A model generated the notes under the pieces. That model was not told the origin of the DNA. It made no database searches and was given only the letters and a program-made list of their open reading frames with translations. Made by a program: the position numbers and the translations under genes. Shown here in pieces: positions 1 through 10,760 of a DNA stretch of 24,870 nt (its first letter is position 1; the number at the start of each line of letters is the position of its first letter). Source of the stretch: Russula earlei (Eukaryota > Basidiomycota > Agaricomycetes > Russulales > Russulaceae). The stretch is from NCBI GenBank assembly GCA_025769875.1, contig JAGFNK010000704.1, positions 1 through 24,870 on the forward strand, read 5' to 3'.

Positions 1-27
1 CGATTATTAGATCGTCTGTAATCTGAA

Positions 28-1224
28 CTACCCCGTCCCTCTGTCTGCCTGATGATCCTCGTCGCCATCATCGGAATCACCGCCTACCATCTCTGCACCA
101 GGTAAAAGCCACCGGAAGGTGACGCTGACCCTTACGCCCCTTTCGTGCCACCGCCATCCGTCCCCGCCCGCATCATCCTCGACCTTGTCTCTCGAGCGCG
201 ACTCGATCCCATGGGTCCACTCATACCGTGACTCCCCCGTGAGCACCAGCACACTCCTAGGCGGCAACCACAGCCCGTACGGGCCCCCACCCCGCTCCGC
301 GGCATGTCGTCCCCCCTCCGACGGCGACGCGCGGCCACTCTCATCCCGCGCAAAGCGCATCGTGGCGCCGCCGCCCAGACTCACGCCGACGATCCCGTCG
401 CCAAACCGGCCCAGGAGATCCACGTGCGGCCTGATGCCCTCGCCCGGCCGATACAGGTTGACGATGGCCTGTCGCGCGCGCGGGCCCACGTCCTCACGCT
501 CGTCCTCGTACGCCTCGGGAAACAGCATCGCGTGGGTCTCGCGCGGCAGTTCCCGGTGCCGACCGAGGAGCTCGGACGTGGCCTCGAGGAGCGCGTTGAG
601 AAACGGCGGGAAAGCGTCGCGTCCCGCGCGGCCGAAGAGCATCACCTGATTGATCTCCGCCGCCGCCGCTCCTCTTCGTCGACGCTCGGGAATATCGGCG
701 TCATCGGCGGCGAAGAAAGAGGTCATGCATGAGCGCAGGACCGAATCCGCTAGATCGGCGGGCAGGAGGAGGGTGGCGTCGAAAAAAAGGCCCGGGATGG
801 GTGGGACGGATCGCCGTGAGATAACGCTATCATCATCGGCATCGGCATCGGTTTCGGCACTCGTGAGGTGCACGTCTTTGGTGCTGTCCACAGCTGTATC
901 ACGAGATCCACGCGGTAGCGGCGGCGACGGCCGCTTTGTCAGTACCGTTGGTGACTCTCCAGGTTCGTCGAACAATGAGTCGGGGCTAAATTCGCCGTCG
1001 CTCAGTATATCTGCGTCCATCGGAGCAGTCTCAAGAAAAAGTGCCGCGGATGAGAGCGAAGCTGGCATGTCAGGGTTTTGGGCAAGGTTTGATGATGGAA
1101 GTGTTACATCGTTCAGCGAAGACGCTTCTGTGATCATTCTGCCGTAACGGCGTACAAGAGTATGAGGGTGAGGTCCAGTTTTGGCACGACGAACAAAGTA
1201 ATTAAGTGTGTCAGCGGCGTCCAT
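28..1224 (-). CDS. AlkB-like 2-oxoglutarate/Fe(II)-dependent dioxygenase
   Basis: This intronless reading frame encodes about 398 residues from the ATG at 1224 to a TAG at 28-30. The first half (about residues 1-140) is acidic, Ser/Pro-rich and probably disordered. The second half has the AlkB fold markers: NLYRPGEGIRPHVD gives the HxD iron ligands (about H267 and D269), WTHGIE gives the distal histidine (about H338), and RVSVTFRW gives the two arginines that normally bind 2-oxoglutarate. AlkB proteins oxidatively remove alkyl groups from nucleic acids or proteins; the substrate here cannot be told. The ATG at 1224 lies only 33 bp after the stop of the upstream gene on the same strand, with an AT-rich stretch (1232-1252) between them. 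The next in-frame ATG (1137) is therefore a real alternative start and would leave the domain intact. The family is clear; the start is not. Confidence 0.85.
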   Translation of the reverse strand: MDAADTLNYFVRRAKTGPHPHTLVRRYGRMITEASSLNDVTLPSSNLAQNPDMPASLSSAALFLETAPMDADILSDGEFSPDSLFDEPGESPTVLTKRPSPPLPRGSRDTAVDSTKDVHLTSAETDADADDDSVISRRSVPPIPGLFFDATLLLPADLADSVLRSCMTSFFAADDADIPERRRRGAAAAEINQVMLFGRAGRDAFPPFLNALLEATSELLGRHRELPRETHAMLFPEAYEDEREDVGPRARQAIVNLYRPGEGIRPHVDLLGRFGDGIVGVSLGGGATMRFARDESGRASPSEGGRHAAERGGGPYGLWLPPRSVLVLTGESRYEWTHGIESRSRDKVEDDAGGDGWRWHERGVRVSVTFRWLLPGAEMVGGDSDDGDEDHQADRGTG

Positions 1225-1257
1225 GCGCGCCAAAAATTTAAAAAATTAAAAAGTCCT

Positions 1258-3457
1258 TCAGTTTGGCCCAATAAACTGGTACAAGACGCGGCGAACAAGG
1301 CCAGACAAATGTTGCGGGTCATTCTGCGCAGAACACGCAATGACAGTCAACAGACGGCAATGACATTGAGTCCCACGAACCTGGTAGGTGCCCTACATTT
1401 CCCAAGGTCAGACAAAGAGGAAAGGCAATAGACAAGGCCAGATCCGATAACATACCATGACCATCCCCATTGCAAACGCACTCAGCTATTCCACCATCGC
1501 GCAAGGGTGAGACCACACGGGTTCGCCGAGTCAGATCGAGATGAACGGAAACTGAAGGAGCGTACCAAAGGATTCCCATACTTCCCAGTGTGCAGCACGA
1601 GCCCTCGTCCGCGCAGCGCAATCCACGCACTCTCAAGTCCCTTCGGCAGCGCATACATCGTCAGTTCGCCCCTCCGATGCTTCGCCTCGACGAACAAAGA
1701 CAACCCCGCAAACACGCCGCCAATCCAATGCACTGGCCGCGAGATGACGGCCGCGAGCAACCACGATGGGACCACGGACCCACGCGCACGCAGGGCCGTC
1801 AAGGCGCGATGAGCGTTCTGCATACCGCAGAACCAAGCTTGGTACATGACGACCGTGAGGGCAAGGAAAGCGGTACTCCGCGTGGTGCCCCATGCCGCAC
1901 GGAGAGCCATACGCCGCGGTGCACGCGCAAAGGCGGCACGCTTGAAGAAGAAGAGGGGTACAAAGTGCAGCGCGCCGTAGACGGGGAGCATCCAGCGCGC
2001 GACCGTGAGTATCCGGTCCTGTGGGACGGAAAGGCAGCGCGGGACGTGCGGGTGCGTCATCGCGCAGGGGCCATACGGTGGAAGTGTTGCACGCCATTGT
2101 TCAAGATATGTGGCGTTGTCCGGATGCAGATCTGGACGTGCCAAGATTCGCGCGAGATTGGCGGGGTCGTAAGTTCCGCGGCGGGACATGGTGTAGTGCG
2201 TTGGCATGGCTTCCGGTGGAACTTGTATCATGTGGTCAAGCCTATTGGGTTGGAGCCTGAGTTGGGATTCACGCAAAGGTGTTCAATGCGTACCAATATC
2301 TGTATGACTTTGGGAGAGTGTGTGGACTCAAAAGGTACGCATACGCAATCTGTCCGCAGCTTTTATGACATCAGAACGGAACAAACGGAGCAGGGTGGAC
2401 CCATACGCTAGTGCAAAGACTAAGACCTCGCCATGTGGAACGCAGAAGCCACGTTTCTCTGAATATGCGTTGTATGAACCCTGCAATCCACTGTGCAAAA
2501 TAGGATCATATATTTGTTAAAGAGGATAGGAAGGCCTACCGCACGAAAAGTTGCTGCGCTATGATTCTCTGACGGGAGCGCTTTTCGAATGATAGTGCAA
2601 CTGTGCCGGCGACCGCGCCGGCCAACACGGAATGCCACCGCCGTGTGTTCTTGTGTACCCAAATCTGATGGACTTGTGCAGATGACGACAACCGCGCCTC
2701 TCGCTTTTCACCTGGCGATATATGTAACGGCAGAGACAATGTCGGTGGCGAAGGCGATGACGAAGATGGGGAGTGGTCCACAGCAAAACCATGCTCGTCT
2801 TTGGTGGGAAAAAAAAAACATCGCGAACAGGTTACGAAGATTTTCGCGCAAGGGAACGTTGGCGGGGAGGAGAATAGGAAGTGAGTTGAGGATGATGCGG
2901 TACAGGCTCACGAAGCTTCCTAAAAAGTTGTTAGGGGACATATATGCGAACGGAGTCGTGCGTACCTAACATGGCGGCCGCCCGGAAAGAATCTGGTCCA
3001 AAGAGTGCATGCCGTATGAGAAAAGAACGGGTTTCCCTGTGAGGATACAATGTTTGAGGGGACGGCTACAAGACGGAGCATGGGATGCAAGCAAACACAC
3101 TTGGGCAAGTTCTTGATACGCGCTAAAAGTAAGACCAGATTGACGCCAGAGCGAATGGCAAAGGCAATGGTGCCGGCACCTTGGTAGAGGGATAGGGTGA
3201 GAAGTCGCCTAGAGGGGCAATGAAAACGTACGGAGGCCGCCTCGTGCGCCATGAACAAGAGATTGACGCATATCATGAATATCAACTGCTGGTTCGCCAC
3301 GGTCGCGCCATACCATCCTGCGTGCGCCACGGAGGTGCTCCTCATAATTGGCAAGGACGACTAGATTATCGAAGGACGCGATGGCCCTGCGGCGTGGGGT
3401 AAACGACAAGTACGAGGGCTGTCGCCTTGATTCTGGGCGGCCATGAGACGAAGCCAT
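1258..3457 (-). CDS. TMEM135-like multi-pass membrane protein, 11 exons
   Basis: Spliced exons: 3457-3232, 3179-3101, 3036-2966, 2919-2836, 2798-2540, 2490-2407, 2359-2294, 2241-1582, 1480-1456, 1392-1381 and 1323-1258. They sum to 1632 nt (543 aa plus stop), and every junction keeps phase and family motifs. The protein resembles fungal relatives of TMEM135, a membrane protein linked to peroxisomes and mitochondrial dynamics; its role in fungi is poorly defined. Visible landmarks are SFDNLVVLANYEEHLRGA near the N-terminus, AFAIRSGVNL, GSFVSLYRIILNSLPILLP, a Ser/Pro linker, AQVHQIWVHKNTRRWHSVLAGA, PHGEVLVFAL, the hydrophobic RWMLPVYGALHFVPLFFFKR, PKGLESAW, and a C-terminus ending in LSGLVRRVLYQFIGPN. 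Intron 4 is only 37 nt and contains ten consecutive T. Exon 10 is a 12-nt micro-exon encoding GTYQ. The gene diverges from the wall protein at 3733. Individual donor or acceptor choices could shift by a few bases. Confidence 0.85.
1381..1392 (-). other. 12-nt micro-exon of the TMEM135-like gene
   Basis: On the minus strand this reads GGCACCTACCAG (GTYQ). It follows an intron 1455-1393 (GTATGT..TGTAG, 63 nt) and precedes an intron 1380-1324 (GTTCGT..GCAG, 57 nt). Including it joins GMVM to NDPQHLSGLVRR in phase 0 and supplies the four residues expected between these motifs. Skipping it also stays in frame but deletes them. Confidence 0.8.
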
Positions 3458-3732
3458 TGTGTTGTAGAAAGAGAGAGGAAGCGTTACTGGTTCATGTGGC
3501 CGACGAGAAGCGCGTCGAGCTTGTGATTTTCTGGATTCTGAAATCGGCCATCCATCAGTTATGGCGAACTTTGCGCGGAATTGACTTTGATATGATTGCC
3601 CAAGATGAGCGCTCGCACAGCATCAAATGAAATGCAACACCCGAGTTAGGGGCGAGGCGAGAGGAGAGGCCATCCAATGCCATAAATAAAAGGTTCATCC
3701 ATCTCCATCCTCTCCCTCAACCCTCCTTCAAC
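3458..3732. promoter_or_regulatory. Divergent promoter between TMEM135-like and Kre9-like genes
   Basis: The two start codons are 275 bp apart on opposite strands, so this interval must hold both promoters. On the plus side, an ATAAATAAAAGG TATA-like box (about 3682-3692) lies some 45 bp before the ATG at 3733, followed by a pyrimidine-rich leader (3697-3731), a common fungal core-promoter layout. No equally clear TATA is seen on the minus side. Confidence 0.55.
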
Positions 3733-4433
3733 ATGCGCTCCTTCTTGTTTCTCCTTTCCCTCCTCGCCTCCGCCTGTGCCTACCAGGTCCTGACCCCCGG
3801 TAATGCCGTCGGATGGACCACAACCGGGCCCAACACCGTCACTTGGCAGCGGGTCAACACGGATCCCACCAACTTCACCATGCTCCTCGTCAATCAGGTG
3901 CGCTGTCCCCTCTTTTTTCCTCGAACCCGTCTCACTTTCTGATATCACACAGGACAAGACTGTCCTTCCCAGTGGCCAGGAGCTCCTTATTGCTCAGGTC
4001 GACGGTACACTTGGCAACCTCACCGTCCCTTCACCTAGTGGGGGTTTCCCGCCCGGGGCTGGCTTCCAAGTCAACTTTGTGAAGAGTCCCCAAGAATTGA
4101 ACACCATTTACGCTCAGTCAGGCCAATTTTCCATCAACCAATCTACCACCTCAACAACATCGTCGTCGCTGAACACCGTCCAGGCCCCCATGTACGCCCC
4201 TTTCTCCCCCCCATCAATCAGCGCCTATCGTGGAGTCCTCGGACATGGACTTACTTGTTTCACACAGTACGACGGCTGGCTTCCCCGCACAAACCACGGA
4301 CACCTCCGGCGCGACGACCCCGACCTCCTCACTCACAAACACCACGGCCCCCGGTAAAAACGGCGCAGATCGCTTCAACGCCGCTGGCAGTGCCGGCCTG
4401 ATATTTGCTGCGCTTGTCGCCTTTGTCCTGTGA
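3733..4433 (+). CDS. Small Kre9/Knh1-domain, probable GPI-anchored secreted protein
   Basis: Exons 3733-3897, 3953-4191 and 4268-4433 give 189 aa; the introns are 55 and 76 nt, both GT-AG. Residues 1-17 (MRSFLFLLSLLASACA, then YQV) form a typical signal peptide. The next ~85 residues (LTPGNAVGWTTTGPNTVTW, NFTMLLVNQ, GTLGNLTVP, AGFQVNFV, YAQSGQFSI) match the small beta-sandwich of the Ser/Thr-rich Kre9/Knh1-like family of fungal cell-surface proteins. A Ser/Thr-rich stalk follows. The tail (NGADRFNAAGSAG, then a hydrophobic run ending AALVAFVL) looks like a GPI-attachment signal. The protein is probably displayed on the plasma membrane or wall; many such proteins are made in fruiting bodies, but nothing here shows expression. 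The second intron boundary (AT|T codon) is inferred from frame. Confidence 0.8.
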
Positions 4434-5388
4434 AAGCGGTGCCCCCAACGATTTGTTCGCTGTCACCGGCAACGAATATTTCCGACTCCCTTCTGGCACT
4501 CGTGATCCCATCGTAGACTTTTGGTTCTTCCGCTTAATCACCGCACACTCTGCTCATTATGGCCAGGGTTGCTGAATCACCCTTTGATTTATATCGTCGG
4601 ATATGTGATGGACATCGTACAGACGATCCGTACATTAATACCCATTTCACCTTGAACGCTGCCCTGCGCAACTTTATTAGAGATCTGATCAGCGAGACTG
4701 TTGGATGCCTGTGTCTTGGTGCATTGTCATGTCTAAATCCAGTCGAGCGGGAGATGTCTTTCCCTCACATGGAGAGGTAACATGGGCATCAAACTTGTGC
4801 CCTCCTCGGTTCCCGGATCGGAGCGCGTGGGGAACAGAATGAGTAGGGCGCCGCACTATCACCAAGTCCCCTATTGGTTCAGAAAAAAGTAATACTCGGG
4901 CCAGAGCTGGCAGGACGTCACCCAATCCATGACATTGGACATAAGTCAAGGCGTCTGGGTGCCATTGCGGCATGGCGCCTTGTGTCATTATGAGGCCTGC
5001 ATAGAGGGCCAGCAGGAGAACATGAGGGCGTGTCAAAGTCGATTTACCTCGGGGTAGGGCTAAAAGCCTCAACCTCAACCACGCGATGAAGCGGCGACGA
5101 TGCTATAGCATATGAATGAAGCCAGTGGCGGACAGAGCAACCGAGCAGGGCAACTCGACTTTGATGATGAGCTTCACTTGCCTGTCCGCCGTCTGATACC
5201 TTCTCGGCTTGAGGCCTTCCTCGCCAAGGCGCTTGTGCTGGTGTCAAACCGGGCTAGTTTCAACGAGGCAGGGTCTCGGTCTGGGGTGGGGCGACGGATG
5301 CGACAGCTAGCGAAGCAGAATGTCCACATGAGAGCTACGCGCGTCAATCAAATCAACCATCTAATCTTGTCTCGGCGGTTTGCTTGCG
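4434..5388. other. Intergenic region, no gene recognised
   Basis: This 955-bp stretch separates the Kre9-like gene from BNA6. It holds short open frames on both strands (for example 4559-4780 plus and 4689-5078 minus) with no recognisable motif, no consistent splice pattern and no RNA gene. It must contain the 3' end of the first gene and the promoter of the second. Confidence 0.5.
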
Positions 5389-6595
<1,207 letters not shown>

Positions 6596-8425
6596 AGCCG
6601 AAGGATCCTCAGGGGCCGTGTGCGTGTAGCGGGCTTTGGGGAGCGCCATGATCTCGACCGGTTCATTTCGCGCCCCTTAGGGCGCCCAGAGGGAAGCATA
6701 CTTCACACGGTCGACGCAGAATTAAACAATCGAAGATGTTTATTAAGTACAGTAATCTAGGAAGAATGTGTTGTACGCGGTCCGGACATCAAAATCTTTC
6801 CAACCAAATATTAAATCGCGTAATGTCACCGTGTATAGCAACGTCGCGGGCACGTACTAGGTAACAACCTCGAAAGCCGGGCAGCTGGAAAGAGCTCCGA
6901 TTGCCTTCATCGTGGACACCTCCGTAATGGGCAGTTAGCGGCCCCCAAGAAGCGCCCACGCCGTGTCTCTGAAGTGTCGCGCATCGCCTGCCATCCACGA
7001 GTTGCCTAGCCATCCCTTCAGTACCTTGGCCACTGCTGCGGCACCCAAGAGTCTTGGGAAGTTGCACTGTTGGGGCCAACAAGCTCCTCTGTGTTCCTGT
7101 GGGGGGGGGGGGGACTGAAGCTCGGCCGTCCTGAAAGTCTGGGGGTGTGAACGTACCTAGACCCAGACTTTGTGGCATTCCCAGTTGAGAGTGTGATTAT
7201 GTGAACTTGTCGTTTTAGCTTTTGGCACCGATAGAGTAGGTGGTCGAGCCGGCGTGAGCGCGTCCCCCCACAGGACGCGAAAGAGAGTGTCCGCTCGATA
7301 GAGCTCGGCATCAGATCGATAACCCGACGCCAAAGTCCCAGGGTGTCCGTGCAGCACGCGCAAAGGATTGCGATACCCGTTCGTTGTCGCTGTCCTCCGT
7401 TCATACCTCGCGCGCGCCCGACATGTCCCGACCCGTTGGGCTGGCCGCATGAGCAAACAGCTCAGCTGTGCCGAGGTCCGGCACAGTTGCCAGCGCTCTG
7501 GTCGGTGGCGGCTTCAGGCCTGTTGCGTTCATCGTGCAGGGTCGGGAGCTGCGCCGGGAAATAACAGAGAGTATGGGCCCGCTCGAGCCATGGCAGAGGT
7601 GGCAGCACTAGCTAGCCTGAGGTCGTTGGGTCGAAAGGGAACATCGGCGGCATTTTGCGTTTCGGGGGGAATACAACCAGTTGCCGAATGCCACCGGTGG
7701 GTTCGTCCATGCCGCGACGGCTGCGAAGCCGATTCCACAAGGGTAAAACGGTGGCTAGAGCTCATTCATCAACAACGCTCAGAGCCGGTGTGTGTTGTGG
7801 TCTTGTGTGGATCTCCTTTTCTGGTAAAGTGAGGACCACGCCAGCTTGCGACTGACTATAGCGGTGCTCTGCCGAAGAAAAATGCGTTCGGAGTCTAGGC
7901 GTCCGAGTTCCACAGTTGGCGCGTTGGCCTGTGCGAGGTTTGAGTTCGAGACCAGGCCGGGGCACAAGGCGCTTTGTTCCCATCCGCAGCGCCACATCAA
8001 AGCGCTCAAGCCACACAATCACGATGCGGTGTCGATGGACTCGCGCCGATTGCGACTCTGTATAGCCTCCACTTTTGTTATGGAGAGGTCCTGCCCGGGT
8101 AGGAAACAATCATGTTTCTGGCCGGGCGGTGTCAAGGAGAAACAGGACGTATTATTTGGAATTGACTGACAATACGAGCTTGAACGCACGCACGTACGGG
8201 AAATGGTCAGATATCGCCAGTACACAAGATCGCGCTGCAGCCAAGTCCGGAGAAAGTCGAGCGCCACGAGCCCTTCATGATATGATTCCAAGATGATATC
8301 CGGGTATGTATATAGTATCTACATTAGACCTATTTCCGAGCCCATGATTCATTTATAAACACTCTAAGGCAACTTGGAGTCCAATACCGAACCATCTACG
8401 AGTTGTCCCCTGCGTCGTCACCCCT
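6596..8425. other. Convergent gene-poor region between BNA6 and a minus-strand gene
   Basis: This 1.83-kb stretch lies between two 3' ends. Open frames occur on both strands (such as 7368-7832 plus and 7157-7456 minus), but they overlap each other, lack recognisable domains and offer no convincing exon joins. It contains a run of 13 G (7101-7113). CpG is frequent throughout, so the region does not share the decay signature of the repeat block on the right. I see no gene that I can support. Confidence 0.5.
7101..7113 (+). repeat. Poly-G homopolymer (13 G)
   Basis: An uninterrupted run of 13 G follows TTCCTGT. It is a likely site of length error in sequencing or of slippage in vivo. Confidence 0.9.
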
Positions 8426-9520
8426 TTATCCGTCGTTCGTCAGCGGGTCATGGTCGTATTGCCCGTCAGCGACGTCCGAGCCAGAGTCAGACGAGGACTC
8501 GACGTCCCCCACTGTGATATTCCCAAGCAACATATCCAGGAGTTTCACGATGGCGCCCTCAGAAACGGGGTCGTTGATCTCCTTCCCGCGCTGGACGGCC
8601 TTGCGACTCCCCTGGAGCGATCTAAATTCTCCCTTCGTGATCTCGATCGGGAACACCGGGACCTTCAATTTCATCTCCTGATATCCCGCGCATTTCTTGC
8701 AGTGACGCTCCGTGGAGTCATACCTTCCCGCCCTACGAACGAGAACGAAGACAAAAAAAAGGGGGGAAGCAGCGTCAGAAAGAGCGCCACGACGCGCAGG
8801 CGAGCGCAATTGAGTACTTACTTGGCAGTTGTGCATCTGGGGTGCATGGCGATATATGCAGGGCAGATGAAACAAGGTAGCTTGGGGTAGAGTCTCCGGT
8901 CCACCTTGTTGAAGTGATTGTTCGATAGCTGGTGCTTGTGCACTGTGGAGTTGTCCTTCTTTTTCACGACCTCGCAGCAGTTGGCATAATCCCTTTGAAG
9001 GGCCTCTTGAACCTCTACTGAGAGTCTCTCCTGTGCGATACCGCGCGAGAGTCGGTCACGGTAAGATCTCCATCCATCCGAGCTGAAACTGAAATGAACC
9101 TACCATCATCTCCGTGTACCCGGTGCCAACGGGCTTCGTGTTCGGTCCCCTGGTGCGTCGGACACGTACTTTCCCCTTTCCCTTGACCGAAGGCATGGTT
9201 ATCGGCTGTGCGTGATCGCTCTCCGAGTCTAGCTCCTGGGACGGTTGGGATACGGCGTTGGAAGACAGTCCAGACGAGAGGCTGGATGCGGAGGTTGAAG
9301 ACCCGGTACTTGGGATTCTCGGGATTGAAGCCGGGTGCTGGTGAAGGACGGGAACCTGGTTGCACGGCAGAAATGCCGACGACTGTTCCATAGGCGTAGG
9401 CGTGGGATAGAATGGCACTCCAGAATTGATACCGAAGTTGCCTTGGACTGGCGCCATGTAAGACAGACGGAGGTAGTCATTGGCAAAAATGTCGTAGAAC
9501 GAGTTGGGGTTGCGAAACAT
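8426..9520 (-). CDS. Putative C2H2-like zinc-finger protein, function unknown
   Basis: Three exons: 9520-9120, about 9082-8822, and 8732-8426, giving about 322 aa. The N-terminal part is low-complexity (Ser/Gln/Pro-rich, about residues 20-100), followed by a basic patch (KGKGKVRVRRTRG). The middle and third exons carry clustered Cys/His: NCC, HKHQLSNNH, CFIC, HPRC, then GRYDSTERHCKKC, which resembles the last part of a fungal C2H2 finger (R-x-D-x(3)-R-H-x(2)-x-C). The tail is acidic (DVESSSDSGSDVADGQYDHD). The basic and metal-binding parts suggest nucleic-acid binding, but this is inference. Intron 2 (8821-8733, GTAAGT..GTAG) is firm. Intron 1 is less sure: the donor at 9119 with the acceptor at 9083 (37 nt) or 9089 (31 nt) keeps frame, while the stronger-looking GTAGG donor at 9103 leads to a stop. 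Confidence 0.65.
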
Positions 9521-10760
9521 CTCTTTCTACAACGCGTCAAAGTCACGGCGGGAGGAAGAGCTGAGGGAACAGAAGGTGCGGGTTGGGGGCAGATTCCGAG
9601 AGACCCTCCGCCTTTTTAAGCGCAAGTCGACGAACCTGTACTCTCTGCTCGACAAAGTAGGTCGTTGTGGATGAAATGAATGCGATACAGGCATTTCTAG
9701 TGCTCTCGGGCGAGACGGGGAGGAGGAAGGCCCATGGACGACAATAGGCTCGCCACCAAGCAAATGAGACATTTGAGATGCGGACGTGAAAAAAGGTGAA
9801 ACGAGATATGAGATATCTTTGTGGAGCTGAAAATGTCGCCCCCAATGCTAGGGATCGACGGATCGACGACGTCGCCAAGGCGCCAGACTTGGCCCCGAGC
9901 ATTTCATTTTATCCTATAACCAGCGCAAAAACGGGTTCAAGAGAACGAAGAGATGGTAAATGAAAATTCATGCCACAGCAACGGGGGTTACCATGCGCTC
10001 GGAGAATGTCCACAAGTTCTCAACAAAGTCTAACTTGTCCCAACTTTGGAAAATTCGCTGAGGCGCCCGGAGACAACTATGTCTCGTTGGACTAATTGAC
10101 AAGGCCACCTCGCCCGAAGTTCGTAAGATCCGGAGGTCAATCTACGCAAGCCGATCGCTGATCGGATACACACCCTAGCGAAATGGGCGCTGTGCAGGCC
10201 TTTCATGTGAGGCGGACGGCCGCCCTCCTAGTGGACTTCTTCTGCCGATCATAGAGCTTGAGGCTCTAAACCCGAATCGATAAGTGGAGAAAAAAAAAGT
10301 GTACGTCCCGTTCGGTGGGTTGATGCCACAACGAAACGAGAGACCAATACTACAGCGATCGGATAGTAGGAGGGTATTGATCGACGAGCTTTGCAGTTGC
10401 AGGAACCGTGACCGTCACGTCCGACGTCCATAATACACAAAGTAGCTGAGTCATACAGGCCAGTCGGACTTGCGGTGCGGATATGATCGACGGGAGGGCA
10501 GTGTCGTGCCGTTCCGAGTGAGCCAAAATCAAGAAAATCAAGCCAGGGGAATTTCGGAACGTGGTGTGTGGTTGGTTGTGGATGCCCATGCGCCTGGACG
10601 GTTAATTGTGGAGTCAAAACAACAGTAGATAGATGGGTATTTTCCGACATTTCAATAACAATACGATAGTACCTGAAAACAATGCGAATACAATCCAAGG
10701 CCAACACAGGGAGGGGGGGGAGAGGGGGTGGAGGCAGACGGTCATCCTTGCTTTCTTGTT
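9521..10760. other. Intergenic region between two minus-strand genes
   Basis: This 1.24-kb stretch holds the promoter of the zinc-finger-like gene and the 3' flank of the coiled-coil gene. Minus-strand frames at 9543-9902 and 10249-10764 have no family motif. The latter begins with GTG immediately behind the upstream stop and is best read as 3' untranslated sequence. No RNA gene is seen. Confidence 0.45.
9611..9620 (-). promoter_or_regulatory. TATA-like box for the zinc-finger-like gene
   Basis: The minus strand reads CTTAAAAAGG about 91-100 nt upstream of the ATG at 9520. The position and sequence fit a core promoter; there is no further support. Confidence 0.35.

Noticed and set aside
7157..7832. 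Overlapping open frames on both strands
   Set aside because: They are GC-rich chance frames without domains, without consistent splice sites, and opposing each other over the same bases.
7915..7960. A tRNA-like patch, with TGGCGCGTTGG followed by GAGTTCGAGACC resembling A and B boxes
   Set aside because: The boxes are too close together for a tRNA, the T stem does not pair and no acceptor stem can be drawn. CpG is normal here and no repeat partner is visible.
9099..9103. GTAGG donor at 9103 for intron 1 of the zinc-finger-like gene
   Set aside because: Joined to either nearby CAG acceptor it reads into a stop within a few codons; the donor at 9119 keeps frame.
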